DNA of 8,889 bases from an uncultured bacterium (GTDB taxonomy: Bacteria > Patescibacteria > JAEDAM01 > Absconditabacterales > Absconditicoccaceae): the NCBI GenBank assembly GCA_903904545.1, contig CAIVDB010000041.1:1-8889 (forward strand), written 5' to 3'. Of this stretch, positions 1 to 7,031 are shown piece after piece (the stretch's first letter is position 1; the number at the start of each line of letters is the position of its first letter). Below the pieces are notes generated by a model. The model made no database searches and was not told the DNA's origin. It worked only from the letters and a program-made list of their open reading frames with translations. Position numbers and translations under genes: made by a program.

Positions 1-453
1 ATTGTCTCCATAATAAAATCTCTGCCATTTTTGCATTACCATAGCCATCGGATTATCTTCATACATTTTGAGTTCTTGAATCACGACTCCCTTTTCTCTT
101 TCGAGTTCTTCCTGAGGAAAAGTAGCATTGATCATCATATCTCCGAGGACATCCAATGCTTTATCAGCGAATTCTGGAGCACATTTGACATAATAGCCAG
201 CATATTCATCTCCCGTATAGGCATTAAATTCTCCTCCAAAGCTATCGACGGCTTCTGCTACAGATTGCGGTGTAGGATATTTTTTTCCTCACTTAAAGAA
301 TAAGTGTTCTAAGAAATGACTAATTCCATTATTTTCTGCATTTTCGTAGATACTTACTGCCTTGCACATAATCTCTATCGTGATAGAATTGGCCTCTTGC
401 ATAGGAGCAAAGATACAAGACACTCATTCAATAGTTTTTTTATAATATTGCAT
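1..453 (-). CDS. M16 family zinc metallopeptidase (insulinase/processing-peptidase type), N-terminal part
   Basis: The gene starts at ATG 453-451 and runs off the left edge; the first 151 residues are visible. M16 peptidases are zinc proteases that degrade or process peptides inside a clamshell chamber. The inverted zinc motif HxxEH is present as HFLEH (residues 46-50). The third zinc ligand, Glu127, lies in QELKMYEDNP with exactly 76 residues after the motif, the classic spacing. The surrounding sequence (NNGISHFLEH, GGEFNAYT, ELEREKGVV) is typical of the catalytic N-terminal half. Two in-frame TGA codons, residues 10 and 55, are read as Gly; residue 55 is the Gly of the conserved FKG segment after the zinc motif. 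The start lies 24 bases beyond the ileS stop, so the genes are probably co-transcribed. No Shine-Dalgarno sequence or signal peptide is seen. The family call is firm; the substrate is unknown. Confidence 0.92.
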
Positions 454-477
454 AAAAAAGATAAGGGATAAAAAATA

Positions 478-3400
478 TTACATTTTTACTTCCATCGTAC
501 TCAAAGGTTGCTTGACGGCAATTTTATTTTTAGATCTAATAAAGAGTCCAAGTGAAATAATCTTTCTCACCAAGGAAATTTCTTGCAAAAGCGCATGATT
601 GATATAATGCTCAGACGAAAGTGGCAAGTGTTCAAGATGGACAGAATCGCCTTGTTGTAATCCATTTGGTGTAAATGCTTGCAATGCCAGATAGATATGT
701 TCACTGACAAATGGTGCAAAAGGAGCACAGAGTTTGGTATATCCAAGTAAGACTTCGAAGAGGGTATAGTATGCTGAATATTTATCACTATCCATACCAT
801 TGGCCCAGAATCTTCTTCTGGATCTTCTGATAAACCAGTTATTCAATTTATCGATAAAGCCAAGGACTGCCTTTGCTGCATCATCAAGCAGATATGCATC
901 CATAGACTTCTCTACATCCATACCCACCTCATGTAAGGCAGAGATGATCCACTTGTCGAGCTCGTTTGCAATGATATGCGTAGGCATAAGCAGACATCCC
1001 ATTTTTTCTAGTACTGGAGGATGTTTAGTGTCATAGAAATGACTTCGCAAAACACTAAAGGTAGGATTATGAGAGATAAGAAGCACCGTTTTCCCTACTT
1101 CCTTTTCTAGGATAGCAGTATAACTTGCAAGTTCTTTTCCAGATTGCGCAGCGAGTCCTTCATCTAAGATGATAGGAATATCTTTTTGTCTGTGAATTCT
1201 AAATATCTCCTGGATAATTTCTGCGGTTTTCTTGGTCCTCACGAAAGGAGAGGAATAGATCACGTCAGGATTGGTCCTCAAAATCATTTCGATATATTTT
1301 GGGTCTTTCATTTCTTCGATCGTCTCTGGCAAAAGTTTTGCTTCTGCTTCTTGTCACTCAGCGTGCCCATGTCTAAGGAAGTAGACCGTTGGCTTATCAT
1401 AGACAAAATTATCTACCTTTGCATAGGTTTCAAAGAATTTATAGGAGTTCAGCAATGCTGCAGTAAAGTCTTTGTACACTTGATCGATTCCCTTCTCTGA
1501 AAATCTCATAGGTTCAGATCTCACCCCAGGAGAGGACAATAAGTACAGTCTGTATGCATCAGTTCCATAGGTCTCGAAAATATGTTTTGGATCAGGATAA
1601 TTATTTAAGCTCTTGGACATTTTTCTTCCATCTTCAGCGAGGATCAATCCATTGATGACGACATTATTAAATGAATTTTGTTTCATCACGGCGTTTCCAC
1701 ACACATGCAATGTCCTAAATCGGCCTCTCGTTTGATCAAGTCCTTCGATGATGAAGTCAGCGGGATAGACGAAGGGCTTACGCCCAGTGTTGAGTGTTGA
1801 ATGCTTAATGTTTAATGGAGATTCTACTCCTGTATAATTCGCTTGCCCAAATGGCATAGAGCCTGATTCAAACCAACAATCCATGACTTCAGGGATTCTC
1901 TTGTAGGTATGCCCATCTTTCACAAATCGATAATTATCTACATACGGTTTATGAAGATCTAATTCTCATTTTTTATCATGGTCTCGATAGAATGCTTCAG
2001 GAGATGCATTGGTAGGGGTATAGGAATCTTTCTGCGTCAAGAAATCAAAATGCTTAAAATATTTTTTCATAGCAATGATTGAGTCCTTATGAGCAAACGT
2101 AATAATCGTCTGGGTAGGGAAAAGTTGATTGATATGCTGCATATAAGCATCTATCTTTTTGAAGATATCGTCCATAGATTCTCACTCAGGAGTAAGTTTT
2201 TCCGATGTAGGTTTACTTGTTGTGAGATGAGGTTCCCAGAAGGTATCTTGTAACTCAGGGACCAAGACATCCGTAATTCTAAAGTCTACATACACTTGAT
2301 CATGAAGGGTATGAAAATGTTCTTGGGTAGTATCCAACAAAAATGATTGAATGCTTTTATCGTCTCGATGACTTTGATATATTTTTTGAAGGCCAAGATA
2401 TTTCTCCTCGATAGTTTTTGTTATCTCTTCTCCATAACGAGCAATGAGGTAAGGAAAAACTGTGTCCAAGGTCCTTCTTAGTGGAGATACTACAACAACA
2501 GTATCTTCTTGAGGTAATTGTGAAACAAGTGCTTTAGCTTGTTGTTGTCCAAGAGGACTAAGATGAATGTTTCCATACGAATCATGTTTGTGATCAGGGT
2601 TGTACTCACTTTCAGCATGCCTTACCAAAATATGTTTTGTCAGATTTTTGGATCAGGTTTTGGTCTGCTGATACAGTTCATCGAGATTTCCTATCACGAT
2701 CTTGTCTTCTGTGTCGTCTTGATTTTCCCATATCGGCAAAGGAGAACCTCGATATCTATTTCTACTAAGATTCCGATCTGGAGCAGATTTGAGGGTATCG
2801 ATAAATCTATTTTTTACCGATTCAGGTACAAAATTTATCTTTGCAGCATTGGGTACCGTAATACTCGTAAGTTCAGGTTCCTTGATAAATCGACTAGTCA
2901 ACGCTCTAGAAATCAAAGGCGTTTCACATCTTCGACAATGAGGATAGGAATGGCTATATGATTTTTGTCCAATAAGTTTTTTCTCATTTTTGAGTCTTGT
3001 AATCACTTCTTTATTCACATCAAAGACACTCTGTCCTATGTAATCAGGCACTTCGTTAGTAAATTCTCCATATTCATTGACCGGCATAAAGAGCCAATTC
3101 TTGGAATCATCTCTTGGCAAAAATTGAGCAACTGCATCGAAATCCTCCATACCAAATCCAGGAGCAATATGGACGATTCCTGTTCCATCTTCAGTACTGA
3201 CAAACTCTCCTGCAATTATTTTGAAAAATTGATCTTTGTATTCTTGAGCAATATTGCTTTGATGAATATAGGGGAATAAAGGTTCATAAGTAATCCCTTC
3301 CAAATCAGCTCATTGGATGATATTGATCAAAAGATATTCTTCAGGATTCTTATAATATTGTTTGAGTAATGCTTCAGCGATGACATAATATTCTTTACTA

Positions 3401-4604
3401 TTTTTGTCATAGACCATAGCATAATGAATATGCTTTCCTACAGCCAAAAACATATTACTTGGCAAGGTCCGTGGGGTAGTAGTCCATGCGAGGATATTAA
3501 GATCTGCTCATTTATTTTCTACCTGTTGAGGTAATTGATGATGATAGACATACAAGTCATAAAACTGATTGATGATTTCATCCGCATCATCAATGAGTGT
3601 CTCTTCTATTTTTACAGCGAACCCAATAGCATTATCAGAAGAAATAATCTCAGCCCAGACAAGTTGAGGATGTTTTACAGGCTCCATGTTTTTTACTTCT
3701 CCTGTAATTTCGACTTCTATCATATTGAGATTGACCAAACGTCATTTGATGATCTCTTTGAAAGATCCAAGCTCATGGATACTAGTGACTTCTACATCCA
3801 ATTCTTCTTTGAGTTCCTTCTTTGCTGTAGCCAAAAGATCTTCTCATTTTTCTACCTTTCCACCAGGGAAAACATATTTTTGCCCTTTCATATGATATTG
3901 CATGAGAAATTTTCCATCTTTTTTGATCACACAATCTACTACTTCCACAAATCCATCTTCTGTAGTTTCATATTCATTTCATAATTCTGAATTCTAAACT
4001 TTACAGTTATGGCAGTATCTTGTCTATCTTTATATCCATCATTTACTTCAGAATTGGAAAGCGAAGTTGCACAACTTGGACAACATCGTTGGACTTTAAA
4101 TCCTTTATATACTAAGTTTTGGTTATACATCGTCTGAAATACCCAGATCACTGACTCCATAAAGTCCAAATTCATTGTATAATACGCATGGTCCATATCA
4201 GCCCATCTTCCGATATAATCTACAAAGATTCTCCATTCATCAGAAGTCTTTCCTACATAAGCTCTACATGCTTCGGTAAATTTCTCTACCCCAAGTTTTT
4301 CTTCGATATCTTTTTTTCCATCGATACCAAGAGCTTTTTCTACAGCTTTTTCTACAGGTAAGCCATGACAATCTCGTCATCGGTCCCTATTGACCTTATA
4401 GCCTTTCATCGTCTTATATCTGAGCAAAGAGTCTTTCATTGCACCGACAAGTCCATGCCCAAAATGAGGCGTTCCTGAAGCGAAAGGAGGCCCATCATAG
4501 GTCGCAATCTGGAAGCTATCTGATCTCTGATCCAGAGATTTTTTGAAGATATCATATTCCTTTCGATAGTCTTTGATGTTTTGCATAAGTAATTTCTGGT
4601 CCAT
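478..4604 (-). CDS. ileS: Isoleucyl-tRNA synthetase with inserted Nudix and two histidine-phosphatase domains (apparent -1 frameshift near 3978)
   Basis: It attaches isoleucine to tRNA-Ile in the cytoplasm. Allowing one frameshift, the product is about 1375 residues, against roughly 930-1050 in usual IleRS. Core elements in order: HIGH motif HFGH (47-50), WGWDCHGLPVE (75 onward), first zinc pair C175/C178, editing-domain WTTTPWTLPSN (around 374-384) and GTGIVHIAPGFG (474-485), second zinc pair C557/C560, APDWNLSRNRYWG, DCWFESGSMP (909-918), GLDQTRGWF, KMSKS (995-999), and anticodon-domain NELDKWI (1214) and IRRSRRRFW. The core is split by a Nudix domain and two histidine-phosphatase domains, listed separately. 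Nine TGA codons read as Gly (76, 254, 288, 366, 432, 651, 808, 880, 1084), and at least nine invariant Trp positions are CGA or CGG. The reading frame changes between 3942 and 3993. The protein ends at TAA 480-478 just after KQPLSTMEVKM, without the usual C-terminal extension. ATG 4604 is the first ATG after an in-frame TAA. The IleRS call is firm; whether one chain is made depends on the frameshift. Confidence 0.95.
970..1398 (-). other. Second inserted histidine-phosphatase (SixA-like) domain in IleRS
   Basis: This is part of ileS, about residues 1070-1212. It is shorter than the first insert and looks like the SixA type of histidine phosphatase. VYFLRHGHAEG gives R1078 and H1079; VIYSSPFVRTKKTAEII gives R1123; DEGLAAQSG gives an acidic residue near E1149; LLISHNPTFSVL gives the second histidine H1179. 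All four catalytic positions are thus present. The IleRS chain breaks after YKFFETYAKVDNF and resumes at NELDKWIISALH, which are near neighbours in ordinary IleRS at the junction between the KMSKS region and the anticodon-binding helices. The Gly after the HGHAE motif (1084) is a TGA codon. The family call is strong; the substrate is not evident. Confidence 0.88.
1783..1817 (-). repeat. Degenerate tandem heptamer repeat inside ileS
   Basis: Read on the minus strand, five consecutive 7-base units run CATTAAA, CATTAAG, CATTCAA, CACTCAA, CACTGGG. They encode the linker LNIKHSTLNTG (about residues 931-941), between the DCWFESGSMP motif and PADFIIEGLDQ, where IleRS proteins vary in length. The period is seven and so not a multiple of three, which means unit gain or loss would shift frame unless three units change together. 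Confidence 0.6.
1990..2649 (-). other. First inserted histidine-phosphatase (phosphoglycerate-mutase-like) domain in IleRS
   Basis: This is part of ileS, about residues 653-872. The histidine phosphatase superfamily uses a phosphohistidine intermediate. The LVRHAESEYN motif carries catalytic R662 and H663, the RHGE motif in its common RHAE form. NIHLSPLGQQQAKAL (679 onward) matches the LTxxGxxQA signature, VVSPLRRT gives the second arginine R710, and ITFAHKDSI gives the second histidine, H839. The catalytic arginines are AGG and AGA, not CGR. IleRS is interrupted after the catalytic-core segment RYWGSPLPIW and the following GNLDELYQQT, and resumes at ELDLHKPYVDNY ahead of KRIPEVMDCWFESGS, directly adjacent segments in normal IleRS. 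TGA encodes Gly at 651, 808 and 880 in and around the insert. Substrate unknown. Confidence 0.88.
3550..3969 (-). other. Nudix hydrolase domain inserted in the IleRS editing domain
   Basis: This is part of ileS, about residues 213-352. Nudix hydrolases cleave nucleoside diphosphates linked to another group, such as Ap4A, NADH, capped RNA or damaged dNTPs. The Nudix box GX5EX7REUXEEXGU is matched by G249, E255, K263-E264-L265, E267-E268 and D270-V271, so the metal-binding glutamates are kept, with R changed to K and the late G to D. It is preceded by a typical Nudix N-terminal strand (VEVVDCVIKKDGKFLM) and the PGGK turn. The IleRS sequence stops at ITVKFRIQ and resumes at ADLNILAWTTTPWTLP, two segments only some 10-20 residues apart in ordinary IleRS. 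The domain therefore lies between two strands of the editing (CP1) domain. The substrate is unknown. TGA encodes Gly254 inside the box. The apparent frameshift lies at its N-terminal edge. Confidence 0.9.
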
Positions 4605-4633
4605 GTGGCGAAAAATAGAAAAAGATAAATGTT

Positions 4634-4659
4634 CTTATAATTATTGATTTAGCCGTCAA
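4634..4659 (-). promoter_or_regulatory. Candidate ileS promoter
   Basis: On the minus strand TTGACG (4659-4654) is followed after 14 bases by TATAAG (4639-4634), leaving about 29 bases to the ileS ATG. The spacer is shorter than the usual 17, but two other candidates in this window share it. No Shine-Dalgarno sequence lies between it and the start. Confidence 0.4.
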
Positions 4660-4700
4660 TATATAATAAAATAACGCTGGGATTCAACGGAAAATGGGTA

Positions 4701-4728
4701 TTGACTTCAGACCTAATAAATATATATT
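4701..4728 (+). promoter_or_regulatory. Candidate promoter of the zinc-ribbon gene
   Basis: TTGACT (4701-4706) is followed by TATATATT (4721-4728), giving a 14- or 16-base spacer depending on register. The ATG at 4755 is about 28 bases after the -10 region. It faces the ileS promoter in a 150-base divergent intergenic region that otherwise holds only AT-rich sequence. Confidence 0.5.
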
Positions 4729-4754
4729 ACGTCACATAATAAAAACATAATAAT

Positions 4755-5015
4755 ATGCAAGAAATTAGTAAAATAACATTTACTCCGCTTAAAAGAAATC
4801 GGTTTAGATGCAACCAAACTGGGAAGGTTGTCAAGAAAGCCCAGACAAAAAGAATCGGATTGCAAACTAGCAATCCAGAAAAAAAAAGGATGTACTCCCT
4901 CTATGTGGGGAGTCAGGCAGCAATCTGTCCTGCCTGTAAAGAAGCGTTATACTTCAACAGATATGAAAACCAATGCACCTGTAGTAATGGACATACAATC
5001 AGGCTTATAAGATAA
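4755..5015 (+). CDS. Small zinc-ribbon-like protein, function unknown
   Basis: The product is an 86-residue basic protein. It has a CPAC knuckle (C58, C61) and a CTCSNGH cluster (C74, C76, H80) about 13 residues later, plus a lone C19 near the N-terminus. This pattern suggests a single zinc site of the ribbon type, as in small nucleic-acid-binding or ribosome-associated proteins. The N-terminal third is rich in Lys and Arg. Codon 16 is CGG, read here as Trp. There is no in-frame TGA. It is transcribed divergently from ileS, has its own candidate promoter, and ends with TAA just before a strong terminator, so it is a single-gene unit. No Shine-Dalgarno sequence is seen. I do not recognise the family. 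The gene itself is likely real given the promoter, terminator and cysteine pattern. Confidence 0.75.
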   Translation: MQEISKITFTPLKRNRFRCNQTGKVVKKAQTKRIGLQTSNPEKKRMYSLYVGSQAAICPACKEALYFNRYENQCTCSNGHTIRLIR

Positions 5016-5023
5016 TCTTATTT

Positions 5024-5068
5024 AAATCCTTCTCTGACGTCATATTGGCCAAGAGAGGGATTTTTTTT
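5024..5068 (+). terminator. Rho-independent terminator after the zinc-ribbon gene
   Basis: A 12-base stem pairs AAATCCTTCTCT (5024-5035) with AGAGAGGGATTT (5052-5063), with one T-G wobble, around a 16-base loop. A run of eight T (5061-5068) forms the end of the stem and the tail. It begins nine bases after the TAA stop. Confidence 0.85.
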
Positions 5069-5108
5069 CTGTAGTAGAATTTCTACAACAGTTTTTATTG
5101 CTTAAGGA

Positions 5109-5134
5109 TTGACTTATTAGATAATTTGTATAAA
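5109..5134 (+). promoter_or_regulatory. Candidate promoter for the tRNA-like element and downstream genes
   Basis: TTGACT (5109-5114) and TATAAA (5129-5134) are separated by 14 bases, the same spacing as upstream of ileS. It follows the preceding terminator and lies about 30 bases before the tRNA-like sequence. Confidence 0.45.
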
Positions 5135-5165
5135 ACACAAAATGTCAAGTAGATTGTGTGACTAT

Positions 5166-5238
5166 CGCAAAATGGTCCAAATAGTAGGACATCCGACTGT
5201 TCCTCGGAAGGTTCTAGGTTCAAATCTTAGCTTAGCAG
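5166..5238 (+). tRNA. tRNA-Asn(GUU)-like sequence with a poorly paired acceptor stem (possible pseudo-tRNA or tRNA mimic)
   Basis: A near-complete cloverleaf can be drawn. The D-arm is GTCC/GGAC with an 8-base loop (5175-5190). The anticodon arm is a perfect 5-bp stem TCCGA/TCGGA around CTGTTCC (5192-5208), anticodon GTT. The variable loop has five bases. The T-arm is CTAGG TTCAAAT CTTAG (5214-5230) with full T-loop consensus. T8, A14, G19, A21, T33, G53 and C61 are in place. Odd features: the acceptor stem CGCAAAA/CTTAGCA pairs at only four of seven positions, G18 is A, and bases 37-38 are CC instead of purines. No CCA is encoded; the discriminator would be G, as in tRNA-Asn. It starts about 30 bases after a candidate promoter and ends 30 bases before a coding region, so it may be a decayed tRNA or part of that mRNA leader. 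Confidence 0.4.
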
Positions 5239-5268
5239 AATAAAGCTTTATCATGTACTACAAAAAAA

Positions 5269-6021
5269 ATGAAAACAAGGGAAACAGGTAAACAAGAGAC
5301 AAACAAACTGATTGCAGATCAAAAAGTCCATGAAACAAAAGTAGACAAAATCGAGGATAGCAATATATCATGAGATGTAATAAATGTTTTTGCATCAGCA
5401 AACCAAAATGAGACAAAAGAAGAGTTTATAAAAAAAATTGAGTTTGAAAGAGAACTTATAAAAATAGAACATTTACCATTCCTAGAACAGGAATGGAAAG
5501 AAGTAGATCGAGAACATTGATGGCAATATAGACCAGTAAAATTGAAGATAAGTCCCACATGAGATATCATAGAATATGCAGAAAATCTAACATATCAAGC
5601 AGATGTCTTGCTAAATCGTGTAAATGTTGAGATCTTAATGCTCACAAAAGGTATGCAATTATATAGCTACGATGCTCTTTTGGAAGAAATAAGTAAAACA
5701 CACAAAGGGAGTAAGGAAGAACTTGAGCTAAAGTATCTTATGACAGAGCAGGAACTAGAGGAAAAAATGAAAGACATACCGAACAAATCAGTCAAATATG
5801 AAAAATTCTTTCGAAAAGAACTCCAGCCATTTGCAATATGATGCTTTCTTAAAACAAATTATTTTAAAGATACGATTTCTCGTGAAGGTCACGTATGTAT
5901 ATGGTTAGCTAACGGCACTATTGCTATGTTTGGCCTAGAGAAACGAGAAATATTCAAATGAGAAGGATCGAAAGATTCTATGCTAGCAAGTGGACTCTTA
6001 CTCAAAAAATCGAAAGTATAA
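5269..6021 (+). CDS. Hypothetical protein, 250 residues (recoded)
   Basis: The frame runs from ATG 5269 to TAA 6019-6021 when TGA is read as Gly (residues 35, 84, 98, 191, 231) and CGA as Trp (81 and two later codons). Under the standard code it would be broken into fragments, so only the recoded reading gives a gene. The N-terminal 50 residues are charged and Lys/Glu-rich, probably flexible. Residues about 55-130 hold an aromatic-rich segment (EQEWKEVDWEHGWQY). A helical, acidic stretch follows (about 130-180), then a more hydrophobic C-terminal part with REGHVCIWLANGTIAMFG, which looks like beta strands of a small folded domain. There is no signal peptide or membrane segment. I do not recognise a family. 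It is the first of three same-strand unknown genes after the tRNA-like element, with no Shine-Dalgarno sequence before the start. Confidence 0.75.
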
Positions 6022-6093
6022 AAAATTTTACTCTTTTGATGCAGTACCATAAAGCAAAAATAAAATTTAAATTTTATATCTTACAATATAATC
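6022..6093 (+). promoter_or_regulatory. AT-rich intergenic region with an 18-base perfect palindrome
   Basis: Between two unknown genes lies ATAAAATTTAAATTTTAT at 6060-6077, a perfect 18-base palindrome ending 16 bases before the ATG at 6094. It could be an operator-like site or a chance product of AT-richness. No clear -35/-10 pair or terminator is seen here. Confidence 0.3.
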
Positions 6094-6987
6094 ATGCCAT
6101 TAGATGACGTATCACAACAAACAAAAGAGGTATCTGGTACAGAGATGTATCAAGAAAGAGCAGAAAGAATCAAGAAGACGTATATCGTAGACAATATTCT
6201 TTCGATGCTAGATATTGTGCAAAAGCGTTTTGGAGAAGAGAAAAAGGATATTTTGGCAATGCAAATTTGAGCTCTTATTGATTCAGATAAGAAACCAATA
6301 GATTTTGATGATCAGTACCTAGAGACTATTGAAGCGAGAGTAAGACGTTATCTTACACTTATGAGAAAACTCCAACTCCATCGTATGAGCTCAGATCCAA
6401 TACTTCACGAAACTCCAAAAGTTCCTAAAGAGGAAGAGAGTAAGGTCTCTACTGATATAGAGGAAGCAAAAAATATTCCCGATACGAAATTAGAGAGCTA
6501 TATCACTATGGTAAGAAAAATCCACGAGGAGATGATAGAAAAACAAAAGAAATTATATTTTCTCTTAGAAGATATGTCCAAAAAGACCTATAACCCAGCA
6601 TTTTATTGCACAGAGCCTTGAGCACTCAAGGCGCCTACGGCCATGGAAGAATATGCGAGATTTCTAACCTTCCCCGCAATGGAAGATGGCTTACCGTATA
6701 GCATCCCCAAGAGATTTGTCGACTACTTACACCAGTTTGGGATAGGAGATAGTGTAAAGCGTCTCGATCAGGCAAGAGGATTAGTTGGCGAGATTACCCA
6801 GCTCAAAAAGCAAATGCAGGGGACACTCGAGGATATCCTTTCCTCACAGCCGAAAAAAGTCGAAGAAATAGTGCATATCCCAGATAGCTCTAAGGTATTT
6901 ACAGGAGACTTCTTCCCTATTCCTATCGATAAACAATCTATGAAATGAGCAGTAGGAAATCACCATGACATGACAAATCTCAAATAG
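6094..6987 (+). CDS. Hypothetical helical protein, 297 residues (recoded)
   Basis: The frame runs from ATG 6094 to TAG 6985-6987 with three TGA codons read as Gly (59, 176, 285). The protein has no Trp and no CGA or CGG codons. It looks mainly alpha-helical and charged. Likely helical or coiled-coil segments lie near residues 18-60, 135-165 (KIHEEMIEKQKKLYFLLEDM) and 215-260 (VKRLDQARGLVGEITQLKKQ). A Pro- and Glu-rich linker sits around residues 100-130. Around codon 176 the DNA has a 7-bp inverted repeat, CCTTGAG-CA-CTCAAGG (6616-6631), followed by a short GC-rich patch unlike the rest of the gene. No signal peptide or membrane segment is seen. I do not recognise a family. It lies between two other unknown genes and 45 bases ahead of the next start, which suggests co-transcription. 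Confidence 0.75.
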
Positions 6988-7031
6988 AATCCACACAATT
7001 CCTAAAAATTTTATACATAATCAATACCACC

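Noticed and set aside
31..303. Plus-strand 90-codon frame
   Set aside because: It is antisense to the M16 peptidase, whose zinc motif and spacing are unmistakable.
2182..2628. Separate phosphatase gene starting at TTG 2628
   Set aside because: The apparent ends are TGA codons read as Gly; the frame is continuous with IleRS on both sides, so it is an inserted domain.
3942..3993. Programmed -1 ribosomal frameshift
   Set aside because: No X-XXY-YYZ slippery heptamer is present in the overlap; a homopolymer indel is simpler.
5240..5251. ATAAAGCTTTAT palindrome after the tRNA-like element as a terminator
   Set aside because: It has no loop and no T-tract; a 12-base palindrome in AT-rich DNA is expected by chance.
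6616..6631. CCTTGAG-CA-CTCAAGG inverted repeat as a terminator
   Set aside because: The loop is only two bases, there is no T-run, and it lies inside an open coding frame.
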